The notes: generated by a model from the sequence alone, not told the origin. 64,000 nucleotides of DNA from Paramecium pentaurelia (GCA_905183005.1 CAJJDO010000032.1:372001-436000); one strand, 5' to 3'. Shown: positions 1 to 13,612, counted from the first letter of the stretch. Program-made: numbers and translations.

Positions 1-1143
1 AAGGATTTTAGATTTAAAAAATTGATGATTATGATTACGAATAAACTTATTTGAGAATTAAAAAAAAATATTAAATTAATTTACTAATTTTATATGCTTT
101 TTAAATAAATTATAAAAATTCTTATCTTAATATATATCAATTTAATTTCACTAATACCTATTAATCATACCATTTATTAATTTAACATAATTATATATGA
201 ATTTCAATTATAAATTTATTTTATTTTATATCTATGAAGTTATAAAAAGCAGTTTTGAATTTTATATTGGTAATGTGGCAGAGTTAAATAAAAAACTAAA
301 AATTTATATTTATTTATTTCAAATCTAATACTAAAATTAAGTTACAACTTAATTATAAGACTAATGAAAATACTGTATTTATGGTATGCATATTAAACTC
401 ATTTTTATCATTACAAATAATTAAATATTTCTATGTATTTAAATTATATGTATAATAATTAATCAAGACGGAGATACAAATTTATCCAAATTAAAAGTTT
501 GTTCAGATGACCTATAATAATTAAAAAATTCTTTATTTAACAATTATTTAAATTTCATATTAGTTAATTTATATAACTTTAAAATAGATATATTACAAAT
601 TTGGTAGAATCCAACACTTAATCCAGAGTATATTTATCAATAGTTTTAGATTTAATAATAAACTCTAAATATTTTAACAACAATCACATAATCACTAAAG
701 ACTCTATATAATAATTAGGTCAAAACTAAAGAGAAAGGCAGGATTATTATCATGCATATATAATAATATTTTAATCATTTTAGCAAATATGAAAGTATAA
801 ATATGTATCTCTTGATTTTTCATAATTGTATATATTTATTTAAGCGATATCTAAATTTTTTAAAACCTTAAATAATTCTCAATAAATTCTTATTTATATT
901 TCTGATTTTTAAATTTAATATCAGTATTATTTATTATTTTCAATCTTCTTATTATTCATTATAACTTTTAGCATGATATTGTGAATCCCTAATTTTATAT
1001 GTTAATTAAAGTTTTACATATTATTGTGCTCAAAATTAATGGTAGAAGCTTCTTCTTTATCACTAATTTGTAGACATCCAAAATATAATATACATATATT
1101 TCAATTTTTTATTTAATTACATTTTACCTATTTTTTATTAAAA
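1..1143. other. AT-rich stretch without a recognisable gene
   Basis: About 1.1 kb with stops in all frames even when only TGA is counted as stop. I see no conserved motif, no intron-like GT..AG pattern joining frames, and no telomeric repeat. It is unusually long for a gap in such a compact genome, so a decayed gene cannot be excluded. Confidence 0.5.
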
Positions 1144-2863
1144 ATGGGAAGCTATTGTTGTGCTTAAGAAGTTGCAAATAGTATTAAATTGTTCTATTAA
1201 GGTAACGAAACTTAAATTGAAACCAGGCCTATAGATTTCAACTCAACAGATAAGAAATTTTCATGTCATGCTACAAGTAATTTATTTTCAAATTTCTCCT
1301 TTTCCAGAAAAAATAACTTTGCTGAAGGTCAGTCCTGATTTATTTATCCCTATGAAACGTTAAGATATTTATAGTGTTTACTCTCTTGGGAAGGCTTTAG
1401 GAGAAGGTATACTTTAATATATATTTTAGGGGCCTATGGTTAAGTTTCAACAGTAACTAACAAAAGAACAGGTAATTGATTGAATTCTACAATTAGGAAT
1501 GATTAGAGCCATGAAAGCAATAAGAAAGGATAGTTTGTTTGAAGAGGAAGAATAAAAATTATTTTAAGAAATGAATATTTTAAAAGATCTTGATCATCCA
1601 AATATAGTTAAGTTATGTGAGTTGTTTTAAGATGAAAAATACTATTATCTTGTTACTGAGTAATAAATGATTATCATCAATTAGATATCTTTAAGGAGGT
1701 GAGCTTTTTGATAGAATCTAGAAGGCTAAAACCTTCAGTGAAAAGGATGCTGCCCATATAATGAGATAGATTCTAAGTGGTGTTGCTTATTGTCACACAA
1801 AATAAATTGTTCATAGAGATTTAAAACCAGAAAATATTGTATTTACATCTAAAGATGAAGATGCACAACTTAAAATTATTGATTTTGGAACTTCAAGAAG
1901 ATTTGAATCAAATAAAAAAATGACAAAAAGATTAGGAACTGTATTAATATAAATATATATATAAATATAGCCTTATTATATAGCACCTGAAGTTCTATTA
2001 AAATAATATAATGAGAAATGTGATGTATGGTCATGTGGAGTGATTTTATTTATTCTATTAGCAGGATATCCTCCATTTTATGGAAAAAAAGAAGTAGATA
2101 TTTATCAAAAAATAGTAAAAGCTCATGTTTCATTTCATAGTATTTTTTAGTTTAAATAATTATTAGCTGCAGAATGGTCTAGAGTAAGTGAGCCTGCAAA
2201 GTAATTGATTTTAAAAATGCTTTGTAAAAATGTAGATTAAAGAATCAGTGCTTAAGATGCATTAAATGATGCTTGGATGATATAACATAATTAAACAAAT
2301 TTAGTTGATCAACAATTTTTAAAAAACCTTTCATAATTTAGTGCTAAAAGTAAACTAAAATAATCATTACTTACTTTCATGGCATGTTAAATGATATAAT
2401 AAAATGAGGTTGAAGATATTCAAAAAAAGTTTAAAGAACTAGATTAAAATGGAGATGGAACTGTATCTAAAGAAGAACTAATTAAAGCATTTTAAGAAAA
2501 ACTCTTGAGTAAAGATTACTTTGTAGAGTCTTTAGATGAATAAATGGATAAAGTTATTAAATAGATTGATACTAATTTATCTGGTAAAATTGATTATACA
2601 GAGTTTATTATTGTTTGTTTGTAACAATAAAGAATGTTAACAGAAGAGAAGATAAAATAAGCCTTTAAAATTCTTGATATGGTAATAATATATATTTTTA
2701 ATATTAGGATGGAAATAATTTCATTTCCAAAGATGAATTTTAATAGGTTATGGAAGGAGTGGATGATATATTATGGAATGAATTTTTAGAAGAGTGTGAT
2801 GAAGATAAGGATGGTAAAATATCAGAGGAGGAATTTATTCAAATTATTATGAATAAAATTTGA
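1144..2863 (+). CDS. Calcium-dependent protein kinase (CDPK) with four EF-hands
   Basis: Predicted 519 aa. The N-terminus MGSYCC has Gly2 for myristoylation and two cysteines for palmitoylation, so membrane attachment is likely. The kinase domain spans roughly residues 65-330: glycine loop GEGAYG near 77, HRDLKPEN near 188, DFG near 210, then an activation segment running to PYYIAPE. A calmodulin-like tail holds four EF loops: DQNGDGTVSKEE (about 388), DTNLSGKIDYTE (about 430), DMDGNNFISKDE (about 466, split by an intron) and DEDKDGKISEEE (about 499). This is the classic CDPK layout, a Ser/Thr kinase switched on by Ca2+. Six introns: 1277-1307, 1407-1429, 1472-1496, 1660-1684, 1941-1970, 2682-2707. 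With these removed the frame is open from ATG to TGA. Confidence 0.93.
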
Positions 2864-2980
2864 TGCTATTTATATATTTGCTTTATTAGGTCAATTTCTA
2901 TTTTATATGTATTATAAGACATAGAACAATCATCTGTATTATATTTTATTACTAAATTATTTTTATATAAAATTTTATTT

Positions 2981-5900
2981 ATGCTTAAATTTCTATTCAC
3001 ATCAAAGCTTTCATTTAGATTATTTAAAAGGAGTATAGCATGCTTCTCTTAACAGTCAGCTTTTAAAGAATAGGAGTATTTCTCTGATGGAGAATCTGAC
3101 CCTGAGTCTAAAGCTTTATTAAGTAAATTTGAAGTGTATTAACATTTTGTAAATGCATAAACAACAGAAGAGGTCATTAAAGCTTTCAATGAGAATAATT
3201 TATCATATGAATAGATTCATTTCGCAGCATTTTAATTGATGAACATTGTTACACACAAAAATGTTTAATAAGATTCTTAATTAGATTCTTTCATATAAGA
3301 AAAAATAATACCAAATTTTGAGAAATTAAATTCAGAACAAAGTGTTACAATTATTTAACTATTTTTAAAATTATAAAGTAAATCCTATAATATTAAAATA
3401 AAAAGACATATAGATTAGAATTTAAAAAACTATACATATTTATAATTGCCATATGTATTTTCATTTTATTCTAAATAAGGATGGAAAATGGCACATATTG
3501 GTAAAATATTAAAACATTTATTATCTACTCAAACTTTTACTGCTCATTCATTATGTTAAATAATTAGAGGTTGTTATATTGAACATAGTGCTCTTAAATA
3601 AAATTATCATTCAGATTTGGCTTATTTGGCTTGTCAATAATTAATTAATCTTATAGATAATTTAAATTTTCATGGTTTAGTTGCTGTATTTAATTAAATT
3701 GCTAGAATGTAATTGGATTAAAATACATAATAAAGAAGATTGCCAGAAGTAATGTATAAACTTTCTGAAAAATTTATTGAAAATTTTGATAAAATCTCAT
3801 AGTATTCTAAATTGAAACTCTTAGAAGCATATTCTGAATTACCAGAATCATTCCCAAATGATTTGTATTAAAAATTATATCAATCTTTTGAATAAGATAA
3901 TTTAACTAGTGCTAATTAATTGAAATTATATATCTTTTTAAAAATTCAGAAATAAAAAAATTAACCATCAGCTGAAACTCTTTAAATATTAATAAATAAG
4001 ATTAATTTTGAAGATATTACAGAGAATGCATTATTGATAAGATTTCTTGATGTTGAAATTGGAGATTAAAATTAAAACATAATCAATTTTTGTGTTAAAA
4101 ACTTAAAAAAGAATTTTATCAATCTTAGTATAAAATAAAAAGCTGAATTTATAAAAATTATCATAAAATAAAATAAATTAGATGAAATTTTAGATCTAAA
4201 TTAAATTAATGACAATCTTCTTCTTAAAATTATTGAATCACTCCATAATTGTCATAAAAATATTGAATCCACTAAATCAATTTAATAATAATAAAATATT
4301 AAAGCATGTGTTGAATCATTTTTTGATTAAATAGGTAAATTAAATTATGATTTAAAATTAAAAATTGCATCCTTTATACTTACTATAGATCCTTATAATG
4401 AAGATCCTTTTTATGAATTTATTGATAGACATATTAAATTGGAATCATTACCAGAATCCTATTTCTAAAATTTTATATTGAGATTAAATAGCAAATCTCA
4501 TTTTAATTAAGAATTGAGAAAAAGAAGTGAACAATTACTTCCTAATTTTGATCAATTATAAAAAATTATCAATGAAATTAATAACATTGATTTCTTAAAT
4601 GATAAATTAGTCAAATAAATAGCTAAATGGTTTTATACTTTAACAGATAAAAATATTATAGATGAGTCTTTTAATATTAATTCATCATTGAATTTATTGT
4701 TTAAACTAATTCTTAATTGTCCAAATCATTCAATTCATAATATGAGAGGAACTGTATTATAAACAATAAGAGAATTAATAGAATTATTTACTAAATAAGT
4801 TTATTAATCTCAACATAATATTGAAATCGATATTGATTTGCTTTTAAAGTTTCATAATTAACTTAATTAATTAGAATTAAGGACAAATCTAATAAATAAT
4901 ATTTGTTAAAAACTTTGTAAATAAATTGATAGTTTTAATGATTTAGAGAAATTATAATTGGCAGCTATCATCACTGAAACTAATATTCATTAATTTTAGA
5001 GTATTTCTATTATAAATAATTTCTTGAATGCAGCAATATCAATTGATATAGATAGTTATTAGGCTATTTTGATGAAAACAAAAGTTTTATTATTTTAAAT
5101 AAAAAATTAAGCAAAATTACGTTAGTAACCAGATGAAGTTTCATTAAAATTCATGATAGATTAATTAAAATAAGAAATTATAAAATTTGATTTAACTAAA
5201 TCTAAAGAACATTATTTAGATGGTTTGATGATGTTATTGGAATATGATGGTTGGAAATTTAACAATTTAAAATATGAAGATGATGGTTTAAAAGATTTTA
5301 TAGAATTATATTTTAATAATATTGATCATTTATTAACAATGAATAATATGAGATAAGGTTTGAGGAATATTCTAAAAACAATTGGATAGTATGATACAAA
5401 ATATCAATTTATAAGGAATTATGAAAAATTATTTTAAAAAATGTTATAAAAATGTCATGATTTAAGGAATAATGAAATGCCTCCAATTTCAATTTGTTTA
5501 GATTATATTGAATTTTCTAAGAAAATCAAACTTAATAATGATGACACAATATATGTCTTAACTGAATATATTAAAAGGCAAATAGATAATTTAAAATAAG
5601 TATAAATTGTTGAAGTTACAAAAAATTTATCCGAATAAAAAATATATGTGGAATCATTATTTGATGGATTGAGTAAATAAATTTCAAGAAAATTGTAATA
5701 TTATAGTAATTTTGAATTGTTAGATATTCTTAATTCTCATACCAAGATTGGATATTTTAATGAATCTTTAATATTGAATATTTTAGATAAGTTATAAAAT
5801 GAATAAAAGATTTAAGTTAATCTTTTAGCATTTGTATAGACTTTATGGAGTGTATTAATTAGTTTAGAATACTTAAAAAAATAAATGAATAAGAATTATT

Positions 5901-6514
5901 ATTATAGATATGAAAAATTGATTACACATTTAATGAATGAGTAATTATATAATAATATACTTTAGAGTATAAAAGTTTCCGAATTTCACTTTGAATGCTA
6001 AAATGCCAGCTATTTTTCGTCAATTTATGGATATCTATAATCTATTAGAATTTAGTTTACATTTAGATTTATGTATTATGTTTTATATATTATTTTAAAG
6101 AATTAAATTAGAAATAATAATAATTAGGAAAATAAATTATTGAAAATGGAAAAAAATTAGTTAATTCAAAATTTATTCCTAATTAAAAATTAAATTAGTA
6201 ATTCAAAAGCATTATGCAATTTCTTGATAAATCATAGATTGAGTATAAAGTAAATTATTTCCTTGATAATCAATATGTTGATTTCTATATTTAAATGAGA
6301 AATCACATAATATCGATAGATAATTCATTATATGTAACTTATGATATGGTACATAATTGTCTTTATCAAGAAACATTACACTGGTTTTCATTATTTTAAT
6401 AAATGGATTCTTGAAGGGGCTGCTAAAAAATATGAATTAAAAGTAATTCGGGTTAATGCAAATGAATGGAATTAAATGACAGATGATCAGAGAAGAAAGA
6501 TTTTGTTAATGTGA
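2981..6514 (+). CDS. Large RAP-domain protein, probably mitochondrial
   Basis: Predicted 1152 aa. The N-terminus (MLKFLFTSKLSFRLFKRS...) is basic and hydrophobic without acids, like a mitochondrial presequence. The long middle is leucine/lysine/glutamine-rich and probably helical, as in FASTK/OPR-type organellar RNA proteins. The C-terminal ~100 residues look like a RAP domain: a YVDFYI...IISID stretch, then WILEGAAKKYELKVIRVN and NEWNQM. RAP domains are found in proteins acting on organelle RNA. The long single-exon body is followed by three tiny introns near the 3' end (5941-5965, 6073-6100, 6349-6370). Without them the RAP region is split over three frames. The RAP call rests on pattern recognition, and the start was chosen because it gives the presequence. 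Confidence 0.75.
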
Positions 6515-7233
6515 AATATTAAAGTTTAAAATATTAAATTTCATTGCTTTTTTAATAAAAATTATCAATTAGAGTAGAATATAAACAATATAATAAAATC
6601 ATTATAAGAGTATCTTTCATTTTTAATTTTCTTTGATAGTTTTCTATATTCCCTCATTAATTAACGTTATCTTTTCATATTGATAAAATAAACAAATTAA
6701 AATTTCATCAATTAGTCCAATTCAAGGTTTCTTTCATTATTAATTTGCTTTTTTTTATATATTTTATATTATTATATATTTTTTGATTGTCTCTTAAATA
6801 AATATAATTTAATAAGTAATAAAATTAATTAAATTGATAAAAAGTAAAGTTAAAAACTTGAATAAATTCTAGTATTAAACTATTTTTAATATAATGATGA
6901 TATACAACTATTTTCATAATTAAATATTAATAAATACATACATAATCAGATTGAAAATGAATGTATTAATTTAAATTAAATAAATACACCACTAATAATT
7001 TTTTCAATTTATTTATATTCTAAAATATTCTTATTTAGGAAAGACCTTGGCTATTTTTCATCTGAATTATAGCAATATTTTATTACAAAGGTTTGAATAA
7101 TAGAAATATAGTAGATTTCATTTTATAAAAGTAATTTAAATCAAAGAGAATTTTATTCTTAATTATGAACAAATCAAATTATTGAAATAATTGGATTTTT
7201 TAATAATTATTTTTCTAGAAATTTCTAATAAAT
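6515..7233. other. Intergenic, AT-rich
   Basis: About 720 bp between two same-strand genes. No open frame or conserved motif was found. It should hold the terminator of the RAP gene and the promoter of the immunophilin gene, but no defined element is visible. Confidence 0.5.
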
Positions 7234-8732
7234 ATGGCTGAATACATTAGTCTAAATGAAGATGGTGGAATTTAAAAGTTAATTCTTCAAGAAGGTTAAG
7301 GAGATTAACCTTAATAAGGAAATGTATGTGAGGTAACAAAAAATATGTATCAAAGATGTTTTATACTGGAAAATTGGAGGATGGAACAGTGTTTGATTCA
7401 AATGAAGGAGGAGATCCTTTTAGTTTCACTTTAGGAGAAGGTGAGGTTATTAAAGGATGGGATGTTGGTGTTGCATCAATGAAGAAGGGTGAAAAGGCAT
7501 AATTAAAAATTAAATCTGATTATGGATATGGTTAATAAGGAAGTCCTCCTAAAATACCAGGTGGAGCTACACTTATTTTTGATGTCTAATTAGTAGATTT
7601 TAAAGAAAAAAAGAAGTAGAAATGGTATAAATAATAAAAATATTATTAGGGAAATGAATGATGAAGAAAAAACTAATGAGGCTAAATAATTTAAAGAGTT
7701 GGGAACAAATGCATTTAAGGCAAAGAATTATCCTGAGGCTATTAAATAATATCTTGAGGCTGTTAGCTATTTTGATGCAGAAACAGATTTTGCTCATGAA
7801 TAAAAATTGGCTTCTCATTTAAATCTTAGTCTTTGTTATTATTATACAAAAGATTACAAAGAATCTCTTGAGCATGCATCAAAGGTTATTTAAGATAAAC
7901 CAAATAATGCTTAATTAGTAAAGGCTTATTATAGAAGAGCAATAGCATATAGTTCTTAGGGTGATTATGTTGAAGCAAAAAGTGACTTGAAGGCAGCTTA
8001 TGCCATTGATCCAAACAATTAAGCTGTTATTGAGGAAATGCATGAAGTACAAAATAAGATAAATTTATCCAAAAAAAAAGAGAAAGAAATTTATGGAAAA
8101 TTGTTTTAATAATCTTACTATGAAGAAGATACTACTCCTGTGTCTTTATTAGAAAGTGATCCTAGCAATATAACTACATTTTTTGATATTAAAATTGGAG
8201 ATGATGAACCAAAAAGAATTGAATTTACATTATTTAAAAAATCTTGTCCTAAAACAGTTGAGAATTTCAGAGCACTTTGTACAGGTGAGAAAGGTAATGG
8301 TAAAGAAGGAAAGCCTTTACATTATAAGGGTTGTGAATTTCATAGATTGATTAAAGATTTTATGGTTTAAGGAGGAGATTTTACTTAAGGAAGTATAAAT
8401 ATTTTATATTGTTTAAGATGGTACTGGTGGTGAAAGTATTTATGGAGAGAAATTTGCAGATGAGAATTTTACTCATAAAAATAGTGGAAGAGGATATTTG
8501 AGTATGGCTAATGCTGGTCCAAATACAAATGGAAGTCAATTTTTCATTCTATTTAAGGAAGCAGCATGGCTTGATGGTAAATTAATAATTTAAAATTATA
8601 GGTAAACATGTTGTTTTTGGTAAAGTGACTAAGGGAATTGAATTACTTGATGTAATTGAGAAAATTGAAACAGAATCAGATAAACCAAAAGTTAGTATTG
8701 TTATAGTTGATTGTGGAGAAATAAAACAATGA
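7234..8732 (+). CDS. Dual-family immunophilin: FKBP - TPR - cyclophilin fusion
   Basis: Predicted 466 aa with two peptidyl-prolyl isomerase domains of unrelated families. Residues ~15-120 are an FKBP domain (FYTGKLEDGTVFDS, GWDVGVASMKKGE, YGYG, PGGATLIFDVQL). Residues ~123-275 form a TPR domain with a basic spacer. Residues ~292-466 are a cyclophilin (CTGEKG, GCEFHRLIKDFM, QGGDFTQGNGTGGESIYG, LSMANAGPNTNGSQFFI, HVVFGKV). The order FKBP-TPR-cyclophilin matches the FCBP class of dual immunophilins described in Toxoplasma. Likely a protein-folding chaperone with the TPR as partner-binding module. Introns: 7333-7355, 7625-7649, 8393-8417, 8577-8601. Splicing the third restores the conserved cyclophilin motif exactly, which supports the model. 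Confidence 0.93.
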
Positions 8733-9127
8733 TAATTTAGTGTAAAATAATTATTAATTGTTATAAACAAAAATGGTTTATTATTTAATATATTTTATAT
8801 CATAATGTATTATTAGTTTTAACTTATCAAAAATTGGATTAATCTTAAAGTAATTATAATTTAATTTTTATTAATTAAAATGAATTTACACTCTAATTAG
8901 AGATATGAAAAAATGTAATTTATGCACCATATGTAAAAGAAGATCAGCTATTTCAAAATTATTATAATACAAATTATATTTTTATGTGATGATTCAGTAT
9001 TAATTAATTTTGATTTCATGATATAAAATGGATTACAAAAGTTTATATTACTATTTGTCTTTAGAAATTAATACTCGATTTAAGATTACGCTTAATTATA
9101 TATAATAATTTATAATAATGATTCATA
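8733..9127. other. Intergenic between convergent genes
   Basis: About 395 bp between the 3' ends of the immunophilin (+) and the CYB5D1-like gene (-). AT-rich, with no gene or clear hairpin noticed. Confidence 0.5.
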
Positions 9128-9900
9128 TCAAGCAACTGTTAAATCATCATTAAAATATAGATGAATTGCTGGTATATACCATTAACTTTCAGGGACTCCT
9201 AAATATTCAAATTCATCAGTTTCATCAGGTATTCCATTTGCACTTAATGTTAATTCCATATCTAAAGGTTTTCCCAATCTTTTCCAAGTATAACTGGCAG
9301 CATGTGCATTTATCTTTTTATACCTATCAAGAATTTCATTTATAGTTTCTTCAGATGGTACCTTAATTATATATAAAAAATACTTCTATAATATCTTCAT
9401 GATCTGTTAGCATATTAATAATTTTAACTTTTCTTGTTTTGTGACTCAAATTACCTATACAATATTATTATTCATTGCTCCACCATCTTATAATAATCAA
9501 TTATAATTTATTACGGTTTTGAATGATTTCCAAGTTCATCATCTCCACAAGGATCAGATGATGGAATATGTAAATATCTACCTTATGGACAATAATAAGT
9601 TATCAATCCTGTATTGATATCTACTTATCTATTCAAAATAATCATAAAAATTCGTTACTTTCTTGGTTCTCCTGTTTATTTATCAAACCAATAAGATATA
9701 TCACTTCCAGCTATTTTGATTAATGGTTCACATAGTTTCAATGAAATATTTTCTTAGACAAGTTATGTAAGATCCCAAACCTTCCCAAAAAAGCTAACCC
9801 ATAAATCATTGGCTGTATTATGGACTGAAACATCATAAGGAGTATAATAGGCTCTTCTTTTGTAATCTTTAGGCAGATATTGCTTAAGTTATTAGTCCAT
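9128..9900 (-). CDS. Cytochrome b5 domain-containing protein 1-like (CYB5D1)
   Basis: Predicted 230 aa. The N-terminal half matches the cytochrome-b5-like fold of CYB5D1: YYTPYDVSVHN, DLWVSFFGKVWDLT, IAGSDISYWFD, then GEPRKQVDINTG. The C-terminus has the family's typical ending, DETDEFEYLG...WYIPAIHLYFNDDLT. CYB5D1 is a small axonemal protein linked to radial spokes and ciliary redox control in algae and animals, so a ciliary role is inferred here. Three introns on the plus coordinates: 9629-9658, 9487-9514, 9362-9383. The CDS is then 231 codons. Its start lies 88 bp downstream of the stop of the protease gene on the same strand. Confidence 0.88.
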
Positions 9901-9988
9901 TTATAATAATAATATTAATTTTCATAACTTTATTAACTTCATCTATAATAATATACAACTTATGGTTATGACTCCAAATCCAATTATT

Positions 9989-11135
9989 TCAATCCAAAAG
10001 ATGCTAGTTGTTTTAATATTATTTAATTTCTAAGCTCTAATTATATACATTATTAAAATACCCCTTAAATCCAATATTATTACTTTGTTTATCAAAAACT
10101 ATGATATATTTTCTCATAACAATATCACCAAATATCATAAGATTCATTTAAGATTCTATTTCAATTCCTATATAACATAATCCTTAATATTAGAAATCTA
10201 GTAGCATATAATCATTTATATCTAATTCTAAAATAATTCCTTCCAAATAAAATTTTATTTTTGGATAATTGTCAACCTAATTTCTAGGAATTAAGCAAGG
10301 ACAAAACACATTGCCATCTAATAACCTGCAATTATTTAAAATCAATTCTTAATATATTGATATTACAACATTCTCAGGTAAGTACAAAAGAGAAGTTCCT
10401 GAATCAATTAATGCTTCCTTTATTTTTCCTGATGACATAAAGTTTTCATTTAACTAAATATTTAAGACCTTTACTGTCTATTCTAATTAAATTTAATACC
10501 CAATAGTCTTTTCTCAAAACTCTAATCCATTCCACATTATTCATAATTTCGTTAGGAATATCATCGTAGTAAAATAGTGATTAATCATTTATACTTTTCA
10601 ATTCCATTGCAAAAAGGTTCGATTTTATTTAACCTTATTTATATGCTAAATCAAATATATTGGCAATTTCTTTATCATTACTTAAACCCAATAAACCATC
10701 TGATTATACTGCTTCAAATCCAGAATCTTAGTATGTGAATAAAATATTTGTTTATACTCTTGTGTTACTATCTCCCAATAATTAAACATAATCTGAACCC
10801 CAAAAACCTTTGCAACCTCCTGATGCATATTCAACTTCATCTGGTTTTGAAAAGTTTTTGTATGTTGATGATTTTGAAGTTTAAAATCTTTTGCTAAGGT
10901 GACACTTGAAAATTGAACAATTATCACTAGGAACCCAAAGATATGGGGATCCTGTATCAAATATTACACTTAATTACTAATTTGGTGTTCCAATTTGAAT
11001 TGGTCCATAATATTACACATTACCATAATTTGATAGTTTAAAAGCATCCATTGATTTCAAAACTTTAAATTTAGAAAGTGGTATCTAAATACATAGAATG
11101 GATAGAAGAAAAGTAAAAAAATATAAAATATGCAT
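9989..11135 (-). CDS. Pepsin-family aspartyl protease
   Basis: Predicted 371 aa. It starts with a hydrophobic signal peptide (MHILYFFTFLLSILCIQ), so it is secreted or goes to lysosome/phagosome. Both catalytic aspartates are present: DTGSPYLWVPS near residue 61 and IDSGTSLLYLP near 231. QYYGPIQIGTPNQ and SDGLLGLS, both typical of A1 pepsins, are also visible. Cysteines flank the first motif (DNC...FKC) and sit in GGCKGFWGSDYV. One intron (10469-10499, 31 nt) joins ...KDYW to VLNIQLNE, a boundary that fits the family. The protein lacks a long pro-region: the IGTP motif lies only about 50 residues from the start. A food-vacuole or lysosomal hydrolase is the likely role. Confidence 0.9.
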
Positions 11136-11209
11136 TAATATTGTTATTAAATAATTACTAATAACATTTATATAATGATATGAATATATTATATAATGGT
11201 AAGTTTGTT

Positions 11210-13612
11210 TCAAAATTATAGCTATATACATTCTTCTTTAAATTCCTCTATTAATTCATTAAAAATTAAATTAGAGATATCCATGAGTACATAAAATTTG
11301 AATTCATTATAATTAAGCCAATTCAATTCCTCATTTTAAACCTATCATTGTAAATAAGTCATACTTCTTAGTGAAGATAATCTATCTCAGCTTATTCTAA
11401 ACTTTTTAAAGGAGCATTCGTTAATGCATTATTTATTTTTGAATCTTAAACATAATGATTTTATTGAAATTGTTGACTAGTCAATAATTATTCATCATTC
11501 CATTCTATAGTTTCATGGTAATTCTCTAAATGTTGATATTTAATCTATTCATCAGGAGTTTAAGAAGTAGAAGTATGAGTTTTTAAACGTTTATTCTCAA
11601 ATTCTTCATTATAATTATTTAATAAAAGAGTTTCATTTTAATTTGATAATTCCTATATAGAGTTTTTATAGACTGAATCTGAAAAGGCTGAAATTGAATA
11701 ATTAATAAATTGTTAAGAATATGAAATTTGAGAATATTAAGAATACTTCTATTATTGTAAAAATTTAAGTTCTTTTTCAGTTTATATAAAAGTATTATAT
11801 AATCCTTACCATCCTTTTTCAAAATTGATTTTATTATTTTCAATATCTTCTTATTATTTAGTGACCCATTTTTCTAAAGTTTGATATCTTTCCTCAAAAG
11901 TTTTAGGAGATATTAATTTTTATTCAAATTCTTATGTCAAAGCTTAATGTTATGATTTCTATTATTCTTGAACAATTAACTATCTCATTTTTATTAATTC
12001 ATCCATTTAATTTCTATATAATATTTCATCAAATTATTTTGAAGCAAATTAATGAAATGGTTACTCTTCAAAAATAGATTCATTTTCTAGTTTTATTGAA
12101 GATGTAAGTATTTATCTCATTAACTTTTCAGAACACATAGCTTATCTAATTTCACTCATAACCATAGATTCCTATGAAAATTAAGGAACTTATATTTCTA
12201 ATTTCTTAATTTAAAATTTGCTAAGAGAGCAATCTTAAGAACATTACTATGTGAATAGTTTTAAATCTTTAAGAACTTCATTAATTGTTTTTTCTTAAGT
12301 TTGATTCTCTAATTTAGAAATATAATTAAGAAGTTCTTACCACTTCATTTTTTAATACTTAACAAATTTACCAGAAATTTTAGGACTACTTTTATGTTCT
12401 TCTTTGTCTACTTTTCCTGATTCTAATTCTAAAATAAAATTAATATCAGTTTAATGAGTTAATTAATTTAAGGTTTGTTCCCTTCCTTATTATATAGATT
12501 AACTATCTTTTTCGAATCGAAATTGACTTCTGAATGTTTCTTCATTAAAAATTTCTGGTTACTTATAATAGTATTATTCGAATTACTAATCCAAAATTAA
12601 TTTTCTAGTCATAAATCCTCTCCAAACTTTCTAAATTTTAGTTGCTGCAGTATGCATTCTATTAAATTTATTTTCGAGAATGCCAAATTCTTTTAATTAT
12701 ATTTTTTCATCTCTATTCAATGAGAATTCTTCAGTTAAAATTAATTATTATTTATTCGAGGTTGGTTAAGAAGGCAATAAATATGGATCTGTATCTGTTA
12801 AATATTATACACAACTACTCTCATCAAAAAATGCTGAATATATTTTTGAATATCGAGCTTATAACTTTTTATATTTTTCCAGCAATTCTCCTTCATAACC
12901 AGTGAGTTAAGTAGTATTCTCATTTTTAGTTTTTGAACTTGAATTTCTTTAAGTAAATTCTTTTTTTTAAGTTATTGAAGTTATACTCCTTTTTTTACAT
13001 TTTTATTAAGATAAACTTTCTATAATTTAAAATAGTTTTACTTTTCAAAATATTTCGACTATTTTGCAATTATTTTTTCATATCCTTCTTTCTATTCATT
13101 TATTCGTTTTATTTTTACTACTGATGTAATTAATTTTTCTATTTTAAATGTAGTCTTTAATTTTAAGTACTTTACATCTTTTTTGAGTTGTCCTATTAAA
13201 AATTGGATAATCCTTAAGTTTTCTATCCTACATACATATAGTGAAGTTATACTTTGAAGAAGCAGTTAAATTTTTTTCTTTGGAATTTTATTTAAAAAAT
13301 CTAATCCTATTTCCTATCTTCTTTAAATTTCCTTTAACTTTGATTCCTTTCTTACAAAATTATTTTTTTCTTAATTCGTTAATTTGTATATTTTAGAAAC
13401 CTTACGCTTTTCTACTTAATCTCTCTTCTCAATATGATATGAATCAGTTGGTATTGTTGCTGATGTGCCTCTCTTTTTAACAATTTTATTTGGTGAGATA
13501 TTGGTTGTCTTACAGATAAGAGAAGTATTAGTTGTTAATGGGTTTCTTTAAGGACTTTTTGATAATCTAAATTTTATATTGAGACATACTTTTTTTATTT
13601 CTTTTGTTGCAT
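11210..13612 (-). CDS. IQ-motif coiled-coil protein of unknown function
   Basis: Predicted 776 aa, rich in Gln, Lys, Glu and Ser. One clear IQ calmodulin-binding motif (ATKIQKVWRGFMTRK) lies near residue 306. Regions before and after it look like coiled coil, for example GYEGELLEKYKKLQARYSK and KYQKMKWQELLNYISKLENQ. The N-terminus is basic and Ser/Thr-rich. Three introns: 13567-13589, 13016-13041, 11342-11364. The second needs the 26-nt form to keep the frame. No enzyme motif was seen. Cytoskeletal or ciliary calmodulin-linked proteins often look like this, but no family is recognised. Confidence 0.75.

Noticed and set aside
7600..7818. 72-residue minus-strand ORF
   Set aside because: Antisense to the TPR domain of the dual immunophilin.
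10682..10960. 92-residue minus-strand ORF in the standard code
   Set aside because: It is a shifted frame of the aspartyl protease, whose correct frame shows both catalytic motifs.
11342..13041. A 22-nt form of the second intron of the IQ protein
   Set aside because: It leaves the gene out of frame; the 26-nt form ending at 13016 keeps the frame open to the stop.
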